Shown: positions 30,659 through 40,309, counted from the first letter of the stretch. The stretch: 41,259 nt of DNA from Bacteroidales bacterium (GCA_017559545.1 JAFYRK010000046.1:1-41259); one strand, 5' to 3'. Translations and numbers: made by a program. The notes: a model not told the origin generated them from the sequence alone.

Positions 30659-33600
30659 ATAAAAAAAGCACTGCAAATATTCTGGCTGACACTTGTCGCT
30701 GTCTCTTCGGTCGTAATTGCTGTCTCACTTGCAATCCAGACGCCCGGGGTGCAGACACGCATTGCCGACAAGGCGGTCAGAGTGCTTTCGGAAAAGCTTG
30801 ACGGAGACATCTCGTTCGAGAAAATTCACTTCAAGCCCTTCACTACTCTCGTCCTTAAGAATGTTGTGATCATAGACAAGTCTCCTGTCCAGGATCCGCT
30901 TGATTCAACAGCAGTTCAGATTGACACATTCTTCAGGGCGCAATACATCATAGCCAAGTTCACTCTCAAAGGTCTCAGAAGCCCGGAAGGCTTACACCTC
31001 GACAAGGCCACCATCACAAACGCAGAAATGAACCTTGTCCTGGAAGACACCACTTTAGCCGGAAAGGAAAAGTCCAACAACCTTTTGAGAATATTCCGTC
31101 TAAAGAAGGCTCAGAAGAACACAAGCGACAAGGAACTGTTCCATATCAGGAAAGTAGAAATCAACGACTTCACTTTCAGGATGAAGAATTATTCATCTGG
31201 AAAGACTCCTTTTCACGGAGGAATAAACTGGAACGACCTGGAAGCATCAGACATCAACCTCAAGGCAAATGAGCTGCAGTTCAAGGGAGGAGCCATGTCC
31301 GGCGGCCTGGAAGAACTTTCATTCAAAGAAAAGTCCGGATACATTTGCCACGAGATCAGCGGAAGCGCCAAAGTAGGCAATGGAAAGACCATAGTCCAGG
31401 ATTTCAGTCTGAACGACCCATGGTCTGACCTCAACTTTCCTCTGTTCATGATGAGCTACGCCAACGTCAAGGCCTTCCAGGATTTCATTAGAGAAGTCAG
31501 GATGGATGCTGACATTTCTGAGAGCGTCGTGAATTTCCAGACCATAAAGCATTTCGCACCTCAGCTTGAAGATAACAGGCTGGTCATCGATCTCAAATCC
31601 GGAAAGTTTGGAGGAACGGTAGATGACTTCACCGTCAGCAACATGCAGGTATCATCTCGCGCCGGAGGCTTCGCAGGAAAAATCACAGGTCGCATGACCG
31701 GAATTCCGAACATCGAAGACACAAGAATAGACGCAAAGGTGCAGAACTTCAGGATCACAAGTGCCGGACTCAGTCATTTCGTGACCCAATGGATGCGTGA
31801 AGGCAGTCTCGACCTCAGTAAATTCGCACCAGGAACAGCATTCAACATAAATGTTCATGCGAAAGGTCTGCTTGACAGACTAGACATTGATGCTGCAATC
31901 AGTTCAGCTATAGGTAAGGCCAATGGTGACATCAGACTTGAAAACATCATAACAGAAGGTACGCAGATCGGAATTTCGGGAAAGATTGCAACTGAAGACC
32001 TGAACATAGGAAAAATCATTGGACAGAAGATTATTGGCGAGACCTCAATGAGGGCAAGCGTTGCAGCCAGGCTTGGCAACGACAGAGCCCCTCTCAGTGC
32101 AGCCCTGGACTCACTGAACATCAGCAGGCTACACATACACGGATACGACTACAGCAAGATTTCCGGATCCGGCACACTGTCGAAAGACGCTTTCGACGGC
32201 AGGATCACATGTAATGACCCTAACCTCAACTTCATGTTCCATGGTCGTCTCGGTCTTTCTCCGCGAACACAGAACACAATTTATAAGTTCTATGCGATTG
32301 TTGGTCATGCCAACCTCAATGCCATGAACATAGACACAAGGGGAAAATCCGATATCAGCCTCAGGACTTCCGCCGACTTCAGGCGCACAAAGACCGGAGA
32401 CATCTTCGGAGACATAAGCCTTGACAATATCATCCTGCAGAACAGCGAAGGAAGATATGACATCGGACAGGTAAAGCTCACATCCGTAAGCAAGAACGAC
32501 ACTTACAGAATGTGGCTCAAGTCTGCATTTGCCAATGGTACATATACAGGAACGGCTCCGGTTACAGAATTTGTAAAAGACCTCGGCAACATCACCCTCA
32601 AGAGGGAGCTGCCATCTCTGTTTGCCGATGCCGGATATACATGGAATGGAAACAGGTACAGCCTTGACTTCGAATTTGAGAAGATGCAGGACGTTCTTGA
32701 CTTTGTATACCCAGGACTGTATATTGCAAACAACACAACGTTGACAACCAAGATCAATGACAAGGGAAGACTTACAGGTCTGCTGTCATCACAAAGAATA
32801 GCACTCGGCTCGCAGTTCATCAAAGATCTCACCCTAAGCTTCAACAACAACGACGGAAGCTTCAGCGGAGAGCTCAACAGCGAAGAGATCGAGATAGCGA
32901 CACTCACACTCAGTGACAACAGTCTCAGGATCCTGGCAGACGACGACCACATTGGATTGGGATACACATATGACAACCAGAGCGAGCTTGAGAACAGAGG
33001 TGAGTTCTTTGTTCACGGCGACCTTTCAAGAGAGGATTCCGATATCACATTGGACATCAATATCCTTCCGTCAATGCTGTACCTGAACTCAAGGGAATGG
33101 AGGATACAGCCATCACACATGAAGATAGATCCGGACGGAGTAGATGTAACATCCGTGCAGCTCCTTAGCGACGAGCAGAGCGTAAGCCTTTACGGAAAGG
33201 TTTCAAAGACACAGATGGACACCCTTACCCTTGAACTGAACAGATTCGACATATCCGTAATCAACCCATTCGTCGGCGATGGCCTCAACATCAGAGGAGC
33301 TGCCACAGGACAGGTACAGATGACTTCGCCTATCGCAAGAAAGAGCCTTCTGGCTGACATGATATGCGACTCTACATATCTGGCAGGAATGCCTCTCGGT
33401 GTCCTTACGCTTGGCAGCAGATGGAACGAGGACTTTGAAAGATTCGATATCACTGTCAAAAACGAGATGTCAGGACAGAGCAACATCAACGCAAACGGAA
33501 AGTTCACACCAAAGACAAGCTCTCTTGAAGCGACTGCAAGACTTGACAGGCTGAATGTTGGCTATGTCGAGCCGTTTGTAAAGGAGATTTTCAGCGACCT

Positions 33601-35194
33601 TGGCGGATACATCTCCGGCGAGGTAAGCGTAGACGGACCTGTCAATGCACTGTCCATAACCAGCAACGGCACCAGACTGGAAGAAGGTCTGCTGCAGGTA
33701 GCCTACACCAACGTGCTATACTATGCAGACGGACTGTTCCATATCGACGACAGTGGAGTTTACTTTGACGATATCCAGATCAAGGACAGGTACACTGGAA
33801 CGGGTACCATAAACGGAAGCATCAATTGGAACAACTTCAAGGACATAAGCTTCGACACAAGGATCAGAGTCAATGAAATCGAGGGAATCAATCTGAACGA
33901 AAAGCAGAACAACGTGATATATGGAAATGTATTCGGCACAGGTCTGGTAAACATCAAGGGTCCTGTCAGTTCGCTTGAGATGACAGTAGAAGCCGTAACA
34001 GCCAAGACAGGTGAAATCCATATCCCGGTTGCTTCATCTGCGACATCCGGAAGTTCAAACCTCTTGAAATTCACAGAGATACAAGAGGAGAAATTCATTG
34101 ATCCATATGAGATCATGAGAAGCAGGATTGAGAAGAAGAACACATCCACCAACGAGTTCCTTGTAAATCTCCACATCAACGCAAACCCAGACGTGACCGC
34201 ATTTGTAGAAATCGACAAGGCATCCGGACATGTTCTTTCAGGCACAGGTAACGGAACCATTGACCTTGTTGCGAGTGATGATGTATTCAGTATCAACGGA
34301 GACTACACATTGACCGGAGGAAACTACAAGTTCGTGGCGCTAGGACTTGTCAGCAGGGACTTTGAAATTCAGGACGGCAGCTCCGTGACCTTCAATGGAG
34401 ATATCCTTGAGAGTACATTGGACATAGATGCATTATATAAAACCAAGGCATTGATATCTACGTTGATTGCAGATACGACTTCTGTGGGCAACAGGCGCAC
34501 CGTAGAATGTGGAATCGAAATCACAGACAGGCTGGCTAACCCTCGTCTGGGATTCTCTATTGAGATTCCAGACATTGATCCGACCATCAAATCCAGGGTG
34601 GAAAGCGCTCTCAGTACAGAAGACAAGGTGCAGAAGCAGTTCCTTTCGATTCTGCTTTACAACAGGTTCCTTCCTGACGAGCAGTCGGGTATCTTCAACA
34701 ACTCGAACATGCTGTATTCGAGCGTAAGTGAGGTGATGGCAGGTCAGCTGAGCAACATTCTGCAAAAGCTTAACATACCTGTTGATCTGGGACTTAACTA
34801 TCAGCCTAACGAGAAGGGCAACGATGTCTTTGACGTGGCAGTATCGACGCAGATGTTCAACAACAGGGTATCCGTGAACGGAAGTGTGGGAAACAAGCAA
34901 TACACCTCCGGAGGAGAGACTGACGTTGTGGGCGACATTGATATAGAAATCAAGCTGAACAAGGCTGGTTCATTCCGACTGAACCTGTTCTCTCATTCGG
35001 CTGACTCATACACAAACTATCTCGACAACTCGCAAAGAAACGGAGTAGGTCTGGCATACCAGACCGAGTTCAACTCGTTCAGGCAGTTCTTCAAGAACAT
35101 GTTCTCAAGCAAGAAGAAGAGGACGGAGGCCAAACAGGCCGAAGAGCAGGCTATTATAGATGGTAAGCGTGTCGAGATAAACATTACAGAGTAA
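30659..35194 (+). CDS. tamB: TamB-like translocation/assembly protein (DUF490), apparent ATA start
   Basis: About 1511 residues. An N-terminal membrane anchor (KKALQIFWLTLVAVSSVVIA) is followed by a long beta-rich periplasmic body and the DUF490/TamB C-terminal domain (from about residue 1150). TamB bridges inner and outer membrane and, with a BamA-type barrel, helps outer-membrane protein insertion or lipid transport. The anchor is encoded in frame from ATA AAA AAA GCA at 30659; no ATG, GTG or TTG lies between the upstream stop (30644) and GTG 30749, which comes after the anchor. The promoter predicts a leader of about 25 nt to 30659, like neighbours, so I place the start there. If the ATA is not used, the protein would start at GTG 30749 without its anchor. 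It is followed by the RsmI-like gene after one base. Confidence 0.9.
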   Translation: MKKALQIFWLTLVAVSSVVIAVSLAIQTPGVQTRIADKAVRVLSEKLDGDISFEKIHFKPFTTLVLKNVVIIDKSPVQDPLDSTAVQIDTFFRAQYIIAKFTLKGLRSPEGLHLDKATITNAEMNLVLEDTTLAGKEKSNNLLRIFRLKKAQKNTSDKELFHIRKVEINDFTFRMKNYSSGKTPFHGGINWNDLEASDINLKANELQFKGGAMSGGLEELSFKEKSGYICHEISGSAKVGNGKTIVQDFSLNDPWSDLNFPLFMMSYANVKAFQDFIREVRMDADISESVVNFQTIKHFAPQLEDNRLVIDLKSGKFGGTVDDFTVSNMQVSSRAGGFAGKITGRMTGIPNIEDTRIDAKVQNFRITSAGLSHFVTQWMREGSLDLSKFAPGTAFNINVHAKGLLDRLDIDAAISSAIGKANGDIRLENIITEGTQIGISGKIATEDLNIGKIIGQKIIGETSMRASVAARLGNDRAPLSAALDSLNISRLHIHGYDYSKISGSGTLSKDAFDGRITCNDPNLNFMFHGRLGLSPRTQNTIYKFYAIVGHANLNAMNIDTRGKSDISLRTSADFRRTKTGDIFGDISLDNIILQNSEGRYDIGQVKLTSVSKNDTYRMWLKSAFANGTYTGTAPVTEFVKDLGNITLKRELPSLFADAGYTWNGNRYSLDFEFEKMQDVLDFVYPGLYIANNTTLTTKINDKGRLTGLLSSQRIALGSQFIKDLTLSFNNNDGSFSGELNSEEIEIATLTLSDNSLRILADDDHIGLGYTYDNQSELENRGEFFVHGDLSREDSDITLDINILPSMLYLNSREWRIQPSHMKIDPDGVDVTSVQLLSDEQSVSLYGKVSKTQMDTLTLELNRFDISVINPFVGDGLNIRGAATGQVQMTSPIARKSLLADMICDSTYLAGMPLGVLTLGSRWNEDFERFDITVKNEMSGQSNINANGKFTPKTSSLEATARLDRLNVGYVEPFVKEIFSDLGGYISGEVSVDGPVNALSITSNGTRLEEGLLQVAYTNVLYYADGLFHIDDSGVYFDDIQIKDRYTGTGTINGSINWNNFKDISFDTRIRVNEIEGINLNEKQNNVIYGNVFGTGLVNIKGPVSSLEMTVEAVTAKTGEIHIPVASSATSGSSNLLKFTEIQEEKFIDPYEIMRSRIEKKNTSTNEFLVNLHINANPDVTAFVEIDKASGHVLSGTGNGTIDLVASDDVFSINGDYTLTGGNYKFVALGLVSRDFEIQDGSSVTFNGDILESTLDIDALYKTKALISTLIADTTSVGNRRTVECGIEITDRLANPRLGFSIEIPDIDPTIKSRVESALSTEDKVQKQFLSILLYNRFLPDEQSGIFNNSNMLYSSVSEVMAGQLSNILQKLNIPVDLGLNYQPNEKGNDVFDVAVSTQMFNNRVSVNGSVGNKQYTSGGETDVVGDIDIEIKLNKAGSFRLNLFSHSADSYTNYLDNSQRNGVGLAYQTEFNSFRQFFKNMFSSKKKRTEAKQAEEQAIIDGKRVEINITE

Positions 35195-35195
35195 C

Positions 35196-35897
35196 ATGGG
35201 AAAACTTTATCTTATACCGTCTCCGCTTGGAGAAAATGATCCTGCAGAGGTGATTCCGGGACCGGTTCTGGAGTCACTTGCCGGTTTCAGGACATTTGTC
35301 GTAGAGGAAGTGCGCACAGCCCGACGCTACCTGTCGAAGGCTGGTCTCAAGGGCAAGATTGGAGATCTGCAGTTCTTTGAGCTGAATGAGCACACCGATC
35401 AGGCGACAGTCGAGGGATATCTGAAGTTGTTCGAAGGCGATAATGATGTGGCATTGATATCGGAGGCAGGACTTCCTGCGGTGGCTGATCCAGGGGCACA
35501 GCTTGTGGCTTTGGCTCATAGGCATGGGATCGAGGTCATCCCTGCAGTAGGTCCGTCGTCCCTGATGCTTGCGCTCATGGCTTCAGGTCTTAACGGTCAA
35601 TCATTTGCGTTCTGTGGATACATCCCGGCAAAGACAGATGAGAGACGCAGCAAGCTACGCACGTTGGAGAAGGTTTCGAGTCAGCTTAAGCAGACACAGA
35701 TACTGATCGAGACACCATATAGAAATGATTCGCTGTTTGCGGATATCCTTGCGGTATGCGGAGCATCTACCAAGGTGTGCGTTGCCGCTGACATTACCAT
35801 GCCGGACGCATATATCAAGACCAAGAAAGTGTCGGAGTGGAAGAAGGAGGGTCTTGTGATCGGCAAGCGCCCATGTGTATTCTTACTTTTAGCATAA
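35196..35897 (+). CDS. RsmI-like SAM-dependent methyltransferase (tetrapyrrole methylase fold)
   Basis: A 233-residue protein of the RsmI/YraL family. It opens MGKLYLIPSPLGEN (family TPIGN region altered to PSPLGEN), followed by EEVRTARRYLSKAG, SEAGLPAVADPGAQLVA (SAM site), VIPAVGPSSLMLALMASGL and the FCGYIP segment. RsmI 2'-O-methylates C1402 of 16S rRNA; this copy is shorter than E. coli RsmI (286) and lacks the C-terminal extension, and may be the second Bacteroidota paralogue with a related but unproved target. It follows the tamB stop by 1 nt. Confidence 0.85.
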   Translation: MGKLYLIPSPLGENDPAEVIPGPVLESLAGFRTFVVEEVRTARRYLSKAGLKGKIGDLQFFELNEHTDQATVEGYLKLFEGDNDVALISEAGLPAVADPGAQLVALAHRHGIEVIPAVGPSSLMLALMASGLNGQSFAFCGYIPAKTDERRSKLRTLEKVSSQLKQTQILIETPYRNDSLFADILAVCGASTKVCVAADITMPDAYIKTKKVSEWKKEGLVIGKRPCVFLLLA

Positions 35898-35898
35898 C

Positions 35899-35933
35899 CG
35901 TCATTTCGACTGAACATAGCGAATGGAGAAAAC
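35899..35933 (+). repeat. Family C intergenic repeat spanning the folB start codon
   Basis: CGTCATTTCGACTGAACATA then GCGAATGGAGAAAACT. The CATTTCGACTGA...GGAGAAA type is, as I recall, a common dispersed repeat of Bacteroidota genomes. The ATG of folB (35923-35925) falls in its GAATGGAG segment. One copy in this window. Confidence 0.65.
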
Positions 35934-36291
35934 TGGAATTTTAGAATTGGAAGGCATGGAGTTCCGTGCCTATCACGGATGCCTTGAGAGAGAGAGGATT
36001 GCAGGCAATGATTTCGTCGTGGACTTTCGTGGCGAAATGGACATGTCGGCTGCAGCTGAGAGTGACAGGCTGGAGGATGCCGTGAATTATGCACTGATAT
36101 ATGAAGTTGTTGCTGAGGAGATGGCGAAGCCGTCGGATCTGCTGGAACATGTGGCCGGTCGCATTGTGAAGGCTTTGGAAAGAAGATTTCCAGAGTTCAT
36201 ATCATTTTCGGTGCGAGTATCCAAGCGCAGGCCACCGGTATCCGGCATCGTACAGTGGTCTAGAATTACCTTGTATTACAATAAGGGCTAA
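35923..36291 (+). CDS. folB: Dihydroneopterin aldolase
   Basis: A 122-residue FolB-type dihydroneopterin aldolase, acting in folate synthesis after dihydroneopterin. It contains the family pattern ILELEGMEFRAYHGCLERER (the YHG..E motif), NYALIYEVVAEEMA and a C-terminal VRVSKRRPPVSGIV strand. Typical length. The ATG at 35923 lies in a family C repeat, and the next ATG (35956) would cut off the first beta strand, so 35923 is preferred; the first four residues (MEKT) come from the repeat. It is the third gene of the run after tamB. Confidence 0.9.
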   Translation: MEKTGILELEGMEFRAYHGCLERERIAGNDFVVDFRGEMDMSAAAESDRLEDAVNYALIYEVVAEEMAKPSDLLEHVAGRIVKALERRFPEFISFSVRVSKRRPPVSGIVQWSRITLYYNKG

Positions 36292-36300
36292 TATGACAAA

Positions 36301-37551
36301 ATGAAGAAGATAGCATTTATAACACTTGGATGTAAGTTGAATTATGCGGAGACTTCCACTTATGAGCGAGAGCTGCTGAAGGAAGGCTTTGAGGCTGTGG
36401 CATGGAACAAGGGCGCAGACGTGTTTCTTGTGAATACATGTACTGTAACCGAACATTCCGACAAGAAGAGCCGCAATATCATCAGGAAGCTGCACAGGCA
36501 GAATCCTGAGGCACTGATATATGTTACCGGATGTTCAGCCCAGCTGCGACGCAGTGATTATGAATCCATAGAAGGTGTTGCACGTGTATTCGGTGCAACA
36601 GAAAAGAGCCAGGTGGTTCCTGAGATTCTGGCTAAATCCCAGGGATGCGGAGGCTGTGGACATGATCTCGGAACATTCTTCCCTGCATATTCAAGCGGCG
36701 AAAGAACCCGCTCGTTTCTGAAGGTGCAGGACGGCTGCGACTACAAATGCCATTACTGCACAGTACCATATGCTCGTGGCGAGAGCCGCAATATACCTAT
36801 AGCCGACATCATTCCGCAGGCCGAAGCTATTGCCGCTGAAGGCATTTGCGAAATCGTACTTACCGGAGTCAATACCGGAGATTTCGGCAAATCCACAGGT
36901 GAGACTTTCTTTGAGCTGATCAAGCAACTTAACAACGTTGAAGGCATTGAAAGATACCGGATATCGTCGATTGAGCCAAATCTACTGACAGAGGAAATGA
37001 TTGATTGGATCACATCCGGTACAAAGTTCCTCCCCCACTACCATATCCCTCTGCAGTCAGGCTGTGATACCATCCTGCGCGAGATGGGACGTAGGTATGA
37101 CACCGCAGCATTCGCCCATAAGATACAGTATATCAGAGAGAAGACTGAGGTGCCGGGTGGGCCTAAGGTATTCTTCGGCATTGACGTGATCGTAGGCTTC
37201 CCTGGCGAGACCGATGAACTGTTCATGGAAACCTACACCTTCTTACGCGATATTGTCAAGCCTGCATTCATCCACATCTTCCCTTACTCACGACGCGCAG
37301 GTACTCCTGCTGCCGAAAGGAAGGATCAGGTGCAGGACAGCATAAAGACACACAGGGTGCAGATGCTGGAAGAGTTGTCCGCACAACTGCATGAAGAGTT
37401 CATAGCCGCAAATAAAGGTGTGGCAGAGAAGGTGCTTTTCGAGAGCACTGACCGACAAGGCATGATGGAAGGATATACAGGAAACTATATAAGGATATCA
37501 CAGCCTTATGACCCTGAACTCATCGGAAAGATAGTAGATATAATCATTTAA
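36301..37551 (+). CDS. mtaB: tRNA t6A37 methylthiotransferase MtaB
   Basis: A 416-residue radical SAM methylthiotransferase. It converts t6A37 to ms2t6A37. The N-terminal UPF0004 domain has three cluster cysteines (LGCKLN, NTCTVTE, TGCSAQ), and the radical SAM core has CDYKCHYC (CxxxCxxC). The TRAM-like C terminus is short, ending GYTGNYIRISQPYDPELIGKIVDIII. The substrate follows from the LGCKLN(Y/Q)AE start, which is MtaB-specific, versus MiaB or RimO. In this window its precursor is made by TsaD (29536-30558). It starts 9 nt after folB. Confidence 0.93.
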   Translation: MKKIAFITLGCKLNYAETSTYERELLKEGFEAVAWNKGADVFLVNTCTVTEHSDKKSRNIIRKLHRQNPEALIYVTGCSAQLRRSDYESIEGVARVFGATEKSQVVPEILAKSQGCGGCGHDLGTFFPAYSSGERTRSFLKVQDGCDYKCHYCTVPYARGESRNIPIADIIPQAEAIAAEGICEIVLTGVNTGDFGKSTGETFFELIKQLNNVEGIERYRISSIEPNLLTEEMIDWITSGTKFLPHYHIPLQSGCDTILREMGRRYDTAAFAHKIQYIREKTEVPGGPKVFFGIDVIVGFPGETDELFMETYTFLRDIVKPAFIHIFPYSRRAGTPAAERKDQVQDSIKTHRVQMLEELSAQLHEEFIAANKGVAEKVLFESTDRQGMMEGYTGNYIRISQPYDPELIGKIVDIII

Positions 37552-37574
37552 ACCGGCATTGCTGACCAGAGGGC

Positions 37575-38339
37575 ATGACAACCAAACTTACATTTCTTGG
37601 CACAGGCACATCACAAGGAGTGCCGATGATAGGCTGCGGGTGCGAAGTGTGCCGCAGCGTTGACCCTCGAGACAAGAGGCTCAGGGCAAGCGTGCTCGTC
37701 GAGCATGAAGGTCTGACTGTCCTTGTTGACGCCGGTCCGGATTTCCGCCAGCAGATGCTGCGTGCCGAAGTATCACACGTGGATGCCATACTCCTGACTC
37801 ATAACCATAAGGACCACACAGGAGGGCTTGACGACATCCGAGCGTTCAACTACCTGGAAAAGAAGGCCTCACAGATATACTGCGAGAAGTATGTGGAAGA
37901 CTCACTGAGAATGGAGTATTCATATGCATTCGCTGAGAAGAAATACCCTGGAGCACCGGAATGGGACGTGCACATCATCGATGATAAGCCTTTCTGCATC
38001 AAGGGTGTAGAGATCACACCCATCAGAGGCAGACACTACAAGCTGCCTGTTCTTGGATTCAGGTTCGGAAAGATTGCCTACTGCACTGACATGAACCATA
38101 TTCCCGAGGAAGAGTTTGAAAAGCTGAAAGGCCTGGACCATTTCATCATCAATACAGTCCGCTACGGCCACCACATTTCGCATTTCGCTTTGGAAGAAGC
38201 TGTTGATGTAGCGCAGAAAGTCGGTGCCAGACATTCTTGGCTCACGCACCTGTCACACCAACTTCCTCTCCACAGCAAACTGTCTGCAGAACTCCCTGCC
38301 GGCATCCTCCCGGCATATGACGGACTGGTCTTAGAATAG
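37575..38339 (+). CDS. MBL-fold metallo-hydrolase (PhnP-like)
   Basis: A 254-residue metallo-beta-lactamase-fold protein. It opens LTFLGTGTSQGVPMIGCGCEVC, and the metal-binding motif is THNHKDHTGG; other ligands are the YCTDMNHI and HHISHFA/THLSHQ segments. The closest characterised group is PhnP (phosphoribosyl cyclic phosphodiesterase), but no phn genes are near, so the substrate is open. Last gene of the tamB run; about 30 nt before the convergent recQ end. Confidence 0.88.
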   Translation: MTTKLTFLGTGTSQGVPMIGCGCEVCRSVDPRDKRLRASVLVEHEGLTVLVDAGPDFRQQMLRAEVSHVDAILLTHNHKDHTGGLDDIRAFNYLEKKASQIYCEKYVEDSLRMEYSYAFAEKKYPGAPEWDVHIIDDKPFCIKGVEITPIRGRHYKLPVLGFRFGKIAYCTDMNHIPEEEFEKLKGLDHFIINTVRYGHHISHFALEEAVDVAQKVGARHSWLTHLSHQLPLHSKLSAELPAGILPAYDGLVLE

Positions 38340-38370
38340 CGTATTCGCTAACTAACTAGTATTCAGACAG

Positions 38371-40245
38371 TTAAACAGAACGCACTATTTCAGAATCTAT
38401 GAGTCTGCGAAGAGTTGCGATGCAATCATCGGGTGAATAGCGACCAGGTGCTGCGAAACGTCTGATAATATCGTCGACAGTATAGTTGCCGTCAAGTTCA
38501 TCATTGATATATGCAGTCATTTCCTTTTCCAGGGATGACTTTGAGGACTTGCATGCACGACAGATATCACATGTGCCACAGTCTGCGCTTTCTATCTGTC
38601 CGAAGTACTCCAGAAGGTATGCGCTTCGACATGTATCTTCCTCTGATATATAATCTATCATCTTCTGGACCCTTCCAGCAAACGACGACTTCAGCATCGC
38701 GTACCTCTTAGGATCAAGATTGACATTCTTAGGACGAAGGCGGTCATGATGCAGAAATATCACTGTGGCATGATCACAAGGGACATAGCGGATCACATGT
38801 TCCAAAGACAGCTGGTACAGCATCTGACGGAGCATAGGGACCGGAACACCGACCTGAGCAGCTATATAATCCTCATCGACAGGGACAGGATACGAATAAA
38901 GTCCAGTGTATCTGCGCATCAGGATCTCAAGAAGATATGCCAGTCCTGGATTCTGGAACTGAATATCATAGAGGTCGTCCCTATCTACCATTATCTGAAC
39001 CTTTGTGGATATGTCCACGTCCTCCGAGAAGGTCCAGTGACTTGTTTTCTCAATGTACTGGATCGCATAATATGTAGCAGAGCGCTGAAGCTTGAAATGC
39101 TTGCAGAATTCCTCGAGATCGAACTTCAGCTGACGTCCGACACCAGCATCATAAGGTATCTGGTAGAATATGTGGACCTTATGGTATATGTCCTCTATAT
39201 ATTCCAGCGACGGAAATGAAACCGTCTCCAGCTGACGAAGTCTCTTCACATCGGAACTGTTCCACAACATGACTGCGAAGCTGCGTTTTCCGTCGCGTCC
39301 GCCACGTCCTGCCTCCTGGAAATATGCCTCAGGAGAGTCCGGAACATCGAAATGGATCACAAAGCGGACATCAGGCTTATCAATGCCCATTCCGAACGCA
39401 TTTGTGCAGACCATCACCCTTATCTTGTCCGATTTCCACTGTTCCTGTCGCTCTGTTCTGGACTGTTGTCCAAGACCGGCATGATAGAACGAAGCCGAAA
39501 CTCCGTTTGCTGTCAGGAAAGCCGACAGTTCCTCAGTCTTCTTACGACTTCTGACATAGACTATTCCTGTTCCTTCAACGCTGTTGCAGATATTCAGCAG
39601 CTGTCCGAGCTTATCCTCGGAATGGCGTACTATATAGGAGAGGTTCGGGCGTTCAAACCCACTCTTTATCAAGCATTTATCCTTAAATCCAAGACGTTCC
39701 ATTATATCATCGGCAACCTGCGGGGTGGCAGTTGCCGTAAGAGCGATTACAGGGGCATCCACAAGTTCTCGTATTCTGCCGATCTGCAGATAATCCGGAC
39801 GGAAATCATAGCCCCACTGCGAGATACAATGCGCCTCATCTACCACAATATAGCTGACATTCATCTCCTGAAGATAACTCTGAAAAAGACGGGTCCCAAG
39901 GCGCTCCGGAGAGACATAAAGGAACTTGAAATCTCCATACAGAGCATTATTCAGAGCATTGTCCACCTCCCTTCTGCCCATGCCTGCATGGATACAAAGG
40001 GCACGGATTCCCCTTGCTGTAAGATTCTGCACCTGGTCTTTCATCAAGGCTATCAGAGGTGTCACCACGATGGCCACACCATCCCTGATCATTGCCGGTA
40101 CCTGGAAACACACAGACTTGCCACCTCCCGTAGGGAGAATGGCAAGGACATCATGTCCATCAAGGGCCGCTGCAACGATTTCTTCCTGTTTTGGGCGGAA
40201 GGCATCATAGCCCCAATATTCCTGTAGCGTCTCCAGTGCTGTCAT
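38371..40245 (-). CDS. recQ: ATP-dependent DNA helicase RecQ
   Basis: A 624-residue RecQ helicase that unwinds DNA 3'-5' in repair. Motifs: Walker A ILPTGGGKSVCFQVPA, DEAH box VVDEAHCISQWGYDFRPDY, motif VI QEAGRGGRDGK. The zinc-type cysteines (TCRSAYLLEYFGQIESADCG plus CDICRACK) lie near residue 560, about 50 residues from the C terminus, so the winged-helix-like region comes before them and no HRDC domain is visible; that differs from E. coli RecQ and fits a Bacteroidota short form. I chose ATG 40243-40245; the upstream TTG (40258-40260) would place the start in the promoter. The -7 element ends five bases before the ATG, implying a leaderless message. Confidence 0.94.
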   Translation of the reverse strand: MTALETLQEYWGYDAFRPKQEEIVAAALDGHDVLAILPTGGGKSVCFQVPAMIRDGVAIVVTPLIALMKDQVQNLTARGIRALCIHAGMGRREVDNALNNALYGDFKFLYVSPERLGTRLFQSYLQEMNVSYIVVDEAHCISQWGYDFRPDYLQIGRIRELVDAPVIALTATATPQVADDIMERLGFKDKCLIKSGFERPNLSYIVRHSEDKLGQLLNICNSVEGTGIVYVRSRKKTEELSAFLTANGVSASFYHAGLGQQSRTERQEQWKSDKIRVMVCTNAFGMGIDKPDVRFVIHFDVPDSPEAYFQEAGRGGRDGKRSFAVMLWNSSDVKRLRQLETVSFPSLEYIEDIYHKVHIFYQIPYDAGVGRQLKFDLEEFCKHFKLQRSATYYAIQYIEKTSHWTFSEDVDISTKVQIMVDRDDLYDIQFQNPGLAYLLEILMRRYTGLYSYPVPVDEDYIAAQVGVPVPMLRQMLYQLSLEHVIRYVPCDHATVIFLHHDRLRPKNVNLDPKRYAMLKSSFAGRVQKMIDYISEEDTCRSAYLLEYFGQIESADCGTCDICRACKSSKSSLEKEMTAYINDELDGNYTVDDIIRRFAAPGRYSPDDCIATLRRLIDSEIVRSV

Positions 40246-40249
40246 GTTG

Positions 40250-40257
40250 CAAAAGTA
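40250..40257 (-). promoter_or_regulatory. -7 element immediately before the recQ start codon
   Basis: TACTTTTG on the minus strand matches TAnnTTTG, ending at 40250. With transcription starting about four bases further, the transcript would begin at or one base before the ATG (40245). The -33 is not clear. Confidence 0.5.
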
Positions 40258-40278
40258 CAAAAATTGTTACGAAGGCAT

Positions 40279-40309
40279 ATTGTCTTGTCGCAAAAAATAA
40301 TTATTTTTG
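40279..40309 (+). promoter_or_regulatory. pckA promoter in a short palindrome
   Basis: ATTG (40279-40282), 19 nt, TATTTTTG (40302-40309): spacing and -7 perfect. The -7 element is the right half of a near-perfect palindrome, CGCAAAAAATAA then TTATTTTTGCG (40289-40311), suggesting a possible dimeric operator. Predicted leader about 44 nt. Confidence 0.65.

Noticed and set aside
38337..38350. Small hairpin TAGCG-TATT-CGCTA as terminator between the metallo-hydrolase and recQ genes
   Set aside because: Only 5 bp and no T tract; too weak to call.
39352..40227. 291-codon open frame antisense to recQ
   Set aside because: It is the shadow of a strong RecQ reading frame; the protein looks like no family.
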